Positions 1-4,783 of a stretch of 7,827 nucleotides of DNA are shown one piece after another. Origin of the DNA: Thermococci archaeon (lineage in GTDB: Archaea > Methanobacteriota_B > Thermococci > Thermococcales > Thermococcaceae). The notes under the pieces were generated by a model. The model ran no database searches. It was not told the DNA's origin and saw nothing but the letters and a program-made list of their open reading frames with translations. The DNA is taken from contig QMUF01000067.1 of assembly GCA_003663525.1 (NCBI GenBank), positions 1-7,827 of the forward strand. Reading direction: 5' to 3'. The position numbers and the translations under genes were made by a program. The number at the start of each line of letters is the position of its first letter. The stretch's first letter is position 1.

Positions 1-549
1 ATTAAGAAGGCCAAGGGAGAATCGGAGCTTATAGAAAAAATAATGGCAGATATGAAAATTTTAAGAGAAAAACTGCTTAAACTAAAAGCAGAAGCCGAAA
101 GGAGAGGTTTGAGTGAAGTGGAGAGGGTTGCCAGTGAACTCTTCTCTGATATGACGGAGAGAAAGTATCAGGGGATAAAAATCATTAGAGAAAAAAAGTT
201 TGGCAGGGAGAGGATAAGGATAGTTGTTCTCTACCAAGGGCAAGAAGAGGGGATTGATTTCTTAAGTGGTGGGGAGAGAATTGCTTTAGGACTATCCTTT
301 AGATTGGCGCTGTCTCTTTACAAAGTTAAAAACATGGAACTTCTGATTTTAGATGAACCAACGCCATTCTTAGATGAAGAGAGGAGGAAAAAGCTGGTTG
401 AGATAATAACCCAGCACTTGAGAAAGATCCCACAGGTAATAATAGTATCGCATGATGAGGAGCTTAAAGATGCTGCTGATTATGTGATTAGGGTTTCTCT
501 TATCGGGGGAAAGAGCAACGTAGAGGTGGAAAGCCTTGGCACGTATTAG
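1..549 (+). CDS. rad50: DNA double-strand break repair ATPase Rad50, C-terminal part (5' end outside window)
   Basis: The frame is open from base 1, so this is the last 182 codons of a longer gene; the ATG at 43 is internal. Rad50 pairs with Mre11 in an ATP-driven complex that senses and processes DNA ends. Visible here are the end of the coiled coil (charged K/E-rich residues, about nt 1-160) and the C-terminal ABC-ATPase lobe. That lobe has the signature motif LSGGE (262-276), the Walker B strand LLILDEPTP with catalytic Asp-Glu (352-357), a D-loop reading FLDEERR, and the H-loop VSHDEEL with its His codon at 451-453. The N-terminal lobe with Walker A, the first coiled coil and the zinc hook lie upstream of the window. 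nurA follows with a 14-nt overlap. In Thermococcales the usual set is herA-mre11-rad50-nurA, so mre11 and herA are expected just upstream (known from the family, not seen here). Confidence 0.95.
   Translation: MKKAKGESELIEKIMADMKILREKLLKLKAEAERRGLSEVERVASELFSDMTERKYQGIKIIREKKFGRERIRIVVLYQGQEEGIDFLSGGERIALGLSFRLALSLYKVKNMELLILDEPTPFLDEERRKKLVEIITQHLRKIPQVIIVSHDEELKDAADYVIRVSLIGGKSNVEVESLGTY
523..528 (+). promoter_or_regulatory. Ribosome binding site of nurA
   Basis: GAGGTG lies inside the end of rad50, 7 nt before the TTG at 536. It matches the archaeal Shine-Dalgarno core (GGAGGTGATC) and is the main reason for accepting a TTG start for nurA. It also implies that nurA is translated from the rad50 message. 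Confidence 0.7.
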
Positions 550-1771
550 TCAGAGTCACTTGGATGGTGTAAAGAGGTATTTGGACTCTCAATTGATGAG
601 GATAGATGAATTAAAGAAACTGGTAATTGAGGCTGGTTACTATTGGAAGGAATTTCCACCTGCAAAAGAAGCAAAGGTTTTTGCTGTTGATGGAAGTAGG
701 ATGATAAAGAGGCTCAGTGGAGCGATAGTTTATGGGGTTTCTTCAGTTTCTATAGGTGATGATATACTACAGTGGCATGAAATAGGCCTCGTTTCTCCAT
801 ATAAACACGTAGATGAAAGGATAAGACTGCACATGGAAATGCTTGAAAATAGAATTGGAGCCATGACATTTGAACTCAAAGGGGCCGATCTTATTTTAAT
901 GGATGGAACTTTAAGCGGATCCATAGCTAGACCCCCCGCTTATTTGGAGAGTAGCACACGACAGCTTTATGAAGAAGATAAAATTGGGACTATAAACACT
1001 GTCAAGGCCTTTTTGGAGCTTTTGGAATCTGAATGGGATAAATGGAAAGAAAGTCTTGAAGAAGAAGGAGTTATAAATTATTCCACAGTAGTAGCAAGGC
1101 GAGAAGAAATTTTTGAGCATCTGAAGTCTTATGTAGTTGAAAAGGAATTTCTTGAAAAGATAGAGAGTAATCCAAATTACAAGGAGGATTTTATAATATT
1201 CTTGGAGTATCTCGAATATTTACACTCAATAGACAAGCTCTTAAAAGGCACTGTGGCCTTTGTGGCAAAAACTTTCTACACTGATGATATAATAAAACAG
1301 GTTACTGAAGGGAAGGAAGAGAGTAAATACGCTTTAATACCGGATGTTCCAGTAATTGATTCCATCTCAAAAAAACGAGGATATATGAAATTTAAATATA
1401 GAGAATCTAGAAAATGGGCCCTTCCGGAGGTTATCCAAAAAGCTGTGAGGGACAAACATCTACAAAGGGTTGTGAAACTTTTCCCCAAAGAGGGAAACCC
1501 CGTACAGAATATACAGCCGGCCTATGTGAGATTTATGGATAATGGTGTTATCTACCTCCTTGAGACTACAAACCTAACTGATGAACTTCTATCTGCAATA
1601 CTTTCTGTTGCAGAGGATGAGTATATAATACCACTCGAGTATGCCCATCACACTGTGGTTATAAAGAAGCAAGAATTTGATACATATGTAGATGCGATTC
1701 TTAATGCTCTGGTTGGAGAAGATCCCAAATATCTAGCATTTTTGAGGTATGGGAGAGAGCCATTGGAGTGA
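536..1771 (+). CDS. nurA: 5'-3' nuclease NurA of the HerA-NurA end-resection machinery
   Basis: NurA works with the hexameric translocase HerA, downstream of Mre11-Rad50, to resect DNA ends and leave 3' single strands for recombination. The 411-residue product shows the expected RNase H-like active site. Asp52 is in FAVDGSR at the end of the first strand, acidic residues follow in HMEMLENRIG (about 100-108), and Asp123 is in LILMDGTLSG. A conserved VAKTFYTDD segment lies near 243-251 and the C-terminal YAHHTVVIKK carries the late His (371/372). These are metal-binding positions by family knowledge. The TTG start at 536 is supported by GAGGTG 7 nt upstream and overlaps the rad50 end by 14 nt, so the two are probably translationally coupled. 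I recall P. furiosus NurA as about 450 residues, so this protein may be somewhat short. Its TGA stop lies at the very edge of a mobile-element-like repeat, so the last residues may be altered. Confidence 0.92.
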   Translation: MARISQSHLDGVKRYLDSQLMRIDELKKLVIEAGYYWKEFPPAKEAKVFAVDGSRMIKRLSGAIVYGVSSVSIGDDILQWHEIGLVSPYKHVDERIRLHMEMLENRIGAMTFELKGADLILMDGTLSGSIARPPAYLESSTRQLYEEDKIGTINTVKAFLELLESEWDKWKESLEEEGVINYSTVVARREEIFEHLKSYVVEKEFLEKIESNPNYKEDFIIFLEYLEYLHSIDKLLKGTVAFVAKTFYTDDIIKQVTEGKEESKYALIPDVPVIDSISKKRGYMKFKYRESRKWALPEVIQKAVRDKHLQRVVKLFPKEGNPVQNIQPAYVRFMDNGVIYLLETTNLTDELLSAILSVAEDEYIIPLEYAHHTVVIKKQEFDTYVDAILNALVGEDPKYLAFLRYGREPLE

Positions 1772-1924
1772 ACTACCTCGCCCTGAGGGGTGAGGCTTTG
1801 TGAGAGTTCATCCGGCATCCCGTTACCGGTAGCCTCACTCTCACAGGCCGGTTCACGCGGCCACTACCCCTTATCCTCCCGGAAGGGGTCTTGCAAGCAA
1901 CAGAAAGATAAAAGGTTGGTTTCC
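1768..1924 (-). mobile_element. Solo IS200/IS605-type end element, copy 1 (157 bp, no transposase)
   Basis: This spacer segment is homologous over its full length to 4335-4625, except that it lacks about 134 internal bases. Both copies start with GTGAACTACC and end with GGTTTCC on the + strand, which sets the boundaries. Read on the - strand, the right end (low coordinates) holds a hairpin, CCTCGCCC-TGAG-GGGTGAGG on the + strand (1776-1795). A second stem, GTGAGAGT (1800-1807) with ACTCTCAC (1837-1844), encloses a CCGG/CCGG pair. The left end (about 1870-1924) has CCTTCCGGGAGG and the shared CTTGCAAGCAACAG. The last ~31 codons of a - strand frame ending at 1773 read like the C-terminal tail of an IS605 TnpB protein (VNRPV, ...KASPLRAR). 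That family assignment is by recognition, not by search. The element is too short to encode anything and would need a transposase supplied in trans. Confidence 0.65.
1773..1868 (-). pseudogene. Remnant of a TnpB C-terminal tail (copy 1)
   Basis: On the - strand the frame from about 1868 down to the TAG at 1773-1775 encodes GSGRVNRPVRVRLP, then VTGCRMNSHKASPLRAR and stop. A basic VNRPV segment and an EAPSLRAG-like ending encoded by the right-end hairpin are typical of archaeal and cyanobacterial IS605 TnpB proteins (family knowledge). The rest of tnpB is absent: upstream the frame runs into the element's left end and then the acetyltransferase gene. It is almost certainly not translated. Its value is in identifying the parent element and its orientation. 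Confidence 0.5.
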
Positions 1925-1946
1925 CCATCAATAAGATTAAAAACTT

Positions 1947-1964
1947 GAAAACCCAATATTTAAA
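1947..1964 (+). promoter_or_regulatory. Archaeal BRE/TATA promoter for the acetyltransferase-endA pair
   Basis: GAAAAC (BRE-like, 1947-1952) is followed by AATATTTAAA (TATA box, 1955-1964). With the usual 24-27 nt from box centre to start, transcription would begin near 1986-1989, just before the ATG at 1990. This implies a leaderless message. It lies just outside the end of repeat copy 1. Confidence 0.6.
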
Positions 1965-1989
1965 CATGAGTGTATCTTCGAAAGATTTC

Positions 1990-2472
1990 ATGCCGAGGAA
2001 GATACCATTGAGTTTCATCATAGTACGGCCTGCTACACTTTTTGACCTAAGTGAAATAATGCGTATTGAAAGGCAATCCTTTAGGGAGCAATATCCTCGT
2101 GGGTTATTCATGATGTTTCTTGATGCAAATCGTGAGACTTTTCTAGTTGCAGAGTACAGTGGGCAAGTGGTTGGTTATGTGATGGCTTACATAAGGCCAG
2201 ATATGGAAGGTCATATAATGAGTATAGCAGTTGACCCTCTTTACAGGGGAAATGGAATAGGGAGATTATTAATGGAGGCAGTTATAGATAGATTAATAAA
2301 GCGAGGGGCCAGGTACATAGGTCTAGAAGTTAGAGTTAGTAATAAGGGAGCAATAAAACTTTATGAAAAGTTGGGATTTAAAAAAATGAAGATTATACGG
2401 GGTTATTATTCAGATGGAGAGGACGCTTATTATATGATGCTGGATCTGAGCACTTGGGGGGGCAAAAGTTGA
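1990..2472 (+). CDS. rimI: RimI-like GNAT N-acetyltransferase (N-terminal protein acetyltransferase)
   Basis: GNAT-family enzyme that transfers acetyl from acetyl-CoA, most likely to protein N-termini, as archaeal RimI/Ard1-type enzymes do. The 160-residue product has the full fold: an N-terminal IIVRPATLFDLSEIM strand-helix, FREQYP loop, FLVAEYSGQVVGYVMAY (motif C/D strands), HIMSIAVDPLYRGNGIGRLLM (motif A, with the R-x-x-G-x-G acetyl-CoA pyrophosphate loop), and LEVRVSNKGAIKLYEKLGF (motif B). The C-terminal GYYSDGEDAYYM is typical of RimI. The start is uncertain. ATG 1990 is chosen because a TATA box at 1955-1964 would place the transcript start just before it and no Shine-Dalgarno precedes any candidate. 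ATG 1966 (168 residues) or TTG 1945 (175 residues) are alternatives, but both lie upstream of the inferred transcript start. The end overlaps endA, so the two are probably cotranscribed. Confidence 0.88.
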   Translation: MPRKIPLSFIIVRPATLFDLSEIMRIERQSFREQYPRGLFMMFLDANRETFLVAEYSGQVVGYVMAYIRPDMEGHIMSIAVDPLYRGNGIGRLLMEAVIDRLIKRGARYIGLEVRVSNKGAIKLYEKLGFKKMKIIRGYYSDGEDAYYMMLDLSTWGGKS

Positions 2473-2981
2473 CCAAATTTAAATTTTATCTCAGTGGTGA
2501 GAGAGTTTTCAGCACAATGGAAAGTGCTTTAAATAAGCTTTACAACAAAAGACATTACGGAGAAGTTGTTAATGGAAAGCTATTCTTATCTTTAGTTGAA
2601 GCCGCGTATCTTCTTGAAAAAGAGTGGATTAAGGTTTTTAATGGAGAGAAAGAATTGACCCTTGAAGAAATTTTTGAACTAGGCAGAAAAAAAGATGAAC
2701 AGTTCGATCTAAAGTTTTTAGTATACAAGGACCTTAGGGATAGAGGGTACACAGTTAAAACCGCCCTTAAATATGGTTCTCACTTTAGGGTTTATCGAAA
2801 AGGTATGGAAGATCACGCTGATTGGTTAATCTGGGTCGTAAACGAGAGTCAAAGGATGTATCCTAATGAATTAACAGCAAGGGTTAGGGTTGCTCATGGT
2901 GTTAGGAAAAAAATGGTTTTGGCTGTGGTGGATGAAGATAACGATGTAGTTTACTATCAGGTTGGGAGGATAAAGTTTTAA
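2469..2981 (+). CDS. endA: tRNA-splicing endonuclease EndA, homodimeric/tetrameric archaeal type
   Basis: Cuts bulge-helix-bulge motifs to remove introns from archaeal tRNA and rRNA precursors. The 170-residue product matches the short single-domain archaeal form. It has an N-terminal domain (YLSGERVFS through LFLSLVEAAYLLEK, about 7-52), then the catalytic domain beginning FLVYKDLRDRGYTVKTALKYG. The expected triad is present: Tyr109 in FRVYRKG, His116 in DHADWLI, and Lys147 in HGVRKKMVLAVVD (numbering from TTG 2469). The C-terminal DVVYYQVGRI fits the strand used in dimer contacts. The TTG at 2469 is preferred because it forms a TTGA stop-start overlap with the acetyltransferase, and GGGGGG sits about 7 nt upstream and can pair with the anti-Shine-Dalgarno. 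TTG 2454 would add five residues (MGGQK). A functional link to RimI is not implied; the pairing appears to be transcriptional. Confidence 0.93.
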   Translation: MTKFKFYLSGERVFSTMESALNKLYNKRHYGEVVNGKLFLSLVEAAYLLEKEWIKVFNGEKELTLEEIFELGRKKDEQFDLKFLVYKDLRDRGYTVKTALKYGSHFRVYRKGMEDHADWLIWVVNESQRMYPNELTARVRVAHGVRKKMVLAVVDEDNDVVYYQVGRIKF

Positions 2982-2982
2982 G

Positions 2983-3069
2983 GTGATTTCTCATTCTTGA
3001 GGTTCTCTGAGAAAAGTAAAATATCTCTAATCTTTTCTCCAAAAGGAAAAATAAAGGATAAGAAATCAC
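2983..3069. repeat. Nested inverted repeats between convergent endA and kbl
   Basis: The spacer between endA and kbl is bounded by a perfect 9-bp inverted repeat, GTGATTTCT (2983-2991) and AGAAATCAC (3061-3069); the right arm covers the kbl stop codon. Inside it lies an 8-bp inverted repeat, GAGAAAAG (3009-3016) and CTTTTCTC (3032-3039), with a 15-nt loop. T-rich tracts occur on both strands, as archaeal terminators need. The region plausibly acts as a bidirectional terminator, but that is inference; repeats of this size also occur by chance in AT-rich DNA. Confidence 0.3.
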
Positions 3070-4253
3070 TTTAGGAACCCAGTCTTCTTTCCTAGGTCCT
3101 CAAAGGCATCAATTACGTATTGCAAGTCTTTTTTACTATGTGCTGCAGAGGGTTCGAGTCTTATTCTTGCTGTTCCAAGGGGAACAGTTGGGTAAACTAT
3201 AGCTTGAGCGAAGATGTTGTATTCTTCATAGAGTCTCTTACTGAACTCCTGTGCCCGCTTCTCTTCATACAGCATTACTGGAGTAATTGGGTGTTTTGTA
3301 TTTCCTAAGTCGTATCCCAAGTCACGAAGTCCTTTTTGGAGGAAGTTGGTGTTGTCCCATAACTTCTTAACTAGCTCATCGCTGTGTTGGAGTATTTCAA
3401 CGGAGGCTATTGCGGCTGCAACATCGGGTGGATTCAAGGCGGAGGAGAACAAGAACGGCCTTCCTCTTTGTCTTAGATAGTCTATAGCTTCCTCAGGACC
3501 AGCTACATATCCACCAATGACACCAAAAGCTTTGCTTAGTGTTCCCATCTCAAAATCAACTCTGTCATGGAGGTTGAAGTGATCAACTATTCCCCTCCCA
3601 CTGTCACCAAGAACACCTTCACCGTGAGCATCATCCACATAGATCATCGCATCATACTGCTCTGCCAATTCGGCTATCTCCGGTAGCGGAGCTAAGTCAC
3701 CATCCATGCTGAATACTCCGTCAGTGACTATAAGCTTCTTTTTCTTGTCTTTAACTTCTTCGAGTCTCTTTTTGAGGTCTTCCATGTCAAGGTGCTTGTA
3801 GATGACTTTGGGAGCACCGCTTAGTCTCATAGCATCTATAATGCTCGCGTGGTTGAGTTCTTCACTCACGAAAACTCCATCTTCGCCTTTCTTGATTAAC
3901 GCACTTAGTGCACCAAGATTTGCATTGTAACCGCTTTGGAAGAGAATGGCTGCTTCTCTCTTCTTAAATTTAGCCAATTTTTCCTCAAGCTCCACGTGAA
4001 GTTCCATAGTCCCGGCGATAGTTCTAACGGCCCCTGCGCCAACACCATAATCAAGAATGGCCCTTATTGCTGCTTCTTTAATTTTTGGGTGTGCAGCAAG
4101 GCCAAGATAGTTGTTAGAACACATGTTGAGAACTCTCTTCCCATCAACAACAACCCAGGGGCCTTGAGAGCTTTGTAGTACTCTAATCCTTACGTAAAGG
4201 CCTTTTTCTTTAAGCTCATTAAGTTCTTCAGTAATCCAGTCAAGCTTTGCCAT
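3066..4253 (-). CDS. kbl: Glycine C-acetyltransferase (2-amino-3-ketobutyrate CoA ligase), PLP-dependent
   Basis: PLP enzyme of the alpha-oxoamine synthase group (fold type I). With threonine dehydrogenase, Kbl cleaves 2-amino-3-oxobutyrate with CoA to glycine and acetyl-CoA in threonine breakdown. The 395-residue length is normal. Visible motifs (numbered from ATG 4253): [14 protein letters not shown] substrate/PLP entry segment near 43-56, [12 protein letters not shown] near 105, [14 protein letters not shown] with His135 stacking on [14 protein letters not shown] with Asp207 and His210, and [12 protein letters not shown] with Schiff-base Lys241. Then [11 protein letters not shown], and near the C-terminus [20 protein letters not shown] with the substrate-carboxylate Arg. 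ATG 4253 is chosen over the upstream TTG 4265 because GGTGGTG stands 3 nt before it, exactly where a ribosome site belongs. Related enzymes (8-amino-7-oxononanoate synthase, serine palmitoyltransferase) share these motifs, so exact substrate is family inference; Kbl is the usual Thermococcales member. Confidence 0.88.
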   Translation of the reverse strand: MAKLDWITEELNELKEKGLYVRIRVLQSSQGPWVVVDGKRVLNMCSNNYLGLAAHPKIKEAAIRAILDYGVGAGAVRTIAGTMELHVELEEKLAKFKKREAAILFQSGYNANLGALSALIKKGEDGVFVSEELNHASIIDAMRLSGAPKVIYKHLDMEDLKKRLEEVKDKKKKLIVTDGVFSMDGDLAPLPEIAELAEQYDAMIYVDDAHGEGVLGDSGRGIVDHFNLHDRVDFEMGTLSKAFGVIGGYVAGPEEAIDYLRQRGRPFLFSSALNPPDVAAAIASVEILQHSDELVKKLWDNTNFLQKGLRDLGYDLGNTKHPITPVMLYEEKRAQEFSKRLYEEYNIFAQAIVYPTVPLGTARIRLEPSAAHSKKDLQYVIDAFEDLGKKTGFLK

Positions 4254-4256
4254 AGG

Positions 4257-4303
4257 CACCACCAAGTAGAATATTCATGTTTCATGCCTATAAAAGTTTT
4301 TCA
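4257..4303 (-). promoter_or_regulatory. Promoter and ribosome binding site of kbl
   Basis: On the - strand, ATGAAAA (BRE, 4297-4303) precedes CTTTTATA (TATA box, 4289-4296), a near-consensus archaeal promoter. Transcription would start about 26 nt after the box centre, near 4266. The short leader carries GGTGGTG (4257-4263) just before the ATG at 4253. The agreement of box, spacing and ribosome site makes this the best-supported promoter in the window. Confidence 0.75.
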
Positions 4304-4334
4304 TACTGGAATCCTCAATGGAATCGGAAATTGT

Positions 4335-4511
4335 GTGAACTACCCCGGCCTGACGGGTGGGGTTTCGTGAGAGTTCATTCAGCATCCCGTTGCCGGTAGC
4401 CTCACTCTCACTGGTCGGTTCACGCGGCCACTACCCCCTATCCTCATGGAATCGAGGGCTACTTTACACCAACCCTTATGGGTTGTCCAGTCTTACGGCT
4501 GTTATGAGGTC
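4335..4511 (-). ncRNA. Possible small structured RNA, omega-RNA-like, from repeat copy 2
   Basis: A TATA-like GTTTAAATAC on the - strand (4533-4542) would start transcription near 4511 and give an RNA of roughly 175 nt to the right end of the element. That RNA would hold a small ACAACCC-ATAA-GGGTTGGT hairpin (about 4468-4485), then the CTCTCAC/GTGAGAG long stem and the terminal hairpin. TnpB guide (omega) RNAs come from exactly this part of IS605 elements, so a solo guide-like RNA is conceivable. It could equally be an unrelated hyperthermophile GC-rich RNA. No expression evidence exists in the sequence; this is an inference from promoter and structure. Confidence 0.3.
4340..4435 (-). pseudogene. 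Remnant of a TnpB C-terminal tail (copy 2), with a nonsense codon
   Basis: This is the same - strand tail as at 1773-1868: GSGRVNRPVRVRLPATGC, stop, MNSHETPPVRPG, stop. A TGA (4379-4381) replaces the CGG Arg codon of copy 1 (1812-1814). The frame is thus broken within the tail, which shows that protein coding is not what is being kept. By contrast, the surrounding stem sequences are unchanged between copies. Confidence 0.45.
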
Positions 4512-4722
4512 ATTATATTCTGCATCCTCAGAGTATTTAAACCTTACTCACCCACCTCCTCTTGCGTATCTCCTCCCTTTCGGAAGGAGTCTTGCAAGCA
4601 ACAGGGAGATAAATAATTGGTTTCCTTTATAGTTATCGAGATGACCTGTGTGTTGATTCTACTCTTAAAACAAATCTTTAAGTAAGATTAGACCTCTCAA
4701 GATGGGGGAGCTGGGGATAGTC

Positions 4723-4780
4723 CAAAGAGTTTAAATATCTGCTTGAGTATAAAGAATTTAGTTCACGATAATAGGTGATC
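4723..4780 (+). promoter_or_regulatory. Promoter and ribosome binding site of rfcS
   Basis: CAAAGA (BRE-like, 4723-4728) is followed by TTTAAATA (TATA box, 4730-4737). Transcription should start near 4760, giving a leader of about 24 nt. GGTGATC (4774-4780), complementary to the 16S rRNA 3' end, lies 3 nt before the ATG at 4784. Between the end of the repeat (4625) and this promoter I see no gene, hairpin or box motif that I can support. Confidence 0.7.
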
Positions 4781-4783
4781 GTC

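Larger units (their letters stand above)
4335..4625 (-). mobile_element. Solo IS200/IS605-type end element, copy 2 (291 bp, no transposase)
   Basis: Longer copy of the repeat at 1768-1924, in the same orientation, placed in the divergent spacer between kbl and rfcS. Shared parts are 4335-4445 and about 4579-4625; about 134 bases between them are unique to this copy. On the - strand the left end carries CTCCTTCC-GAAA-GGGAGGAG (4568-4587), a hairpin with one G-T pair, and the right end carries a decayed CCCC...GGGG hairpin (4343-4362). The GTGAGAGT/ACTCTCAC stem (4367-4374 with 4404-4411) is identical to copy 1. Ends with subterminal hairpins and no inverted terminal repeats or target duplication fit the single-strand IS200/IS605 mechanism (family knowledge). 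No open frame long enough for tnpA or tnpB remains. The + strand frame at 4357-4632 has no recognisable protein features. Confidence 0.65.

Noticed and set aside
1773..2111. A complete 112-codon - strand gene across repeat copy 1
   Set aside because: Only the last ~31 codons resemble anything (a TnpB tail). The rest is antisense to the acetyltransferase gene and its promoter, so it is a relic joined to chance sequence.
1768..4625. CRISPR array or composite transposon formed by the two repeats
   Set aside because: There are only two copies, of different length and 2.4 kb apart, with no spacers. The genes between are ordinary chromosomal genes, so cargo status is not supported.
4357..4632. 91-codon + strand open frame in the kbl-rfcS spacer
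   Set aside because: It lies almost wholly within repeat copy 2, has no ribosome site or recognisable protein feature, and the coding trace in the element is on the other strand.
4626..4728. tRNA or box C/D guide RNA in the spacer before rfcS
   Set aside because: I looked for C (RTGATGA) and D (CTGA) boxes and for a cloverleaf and found no convincing set.
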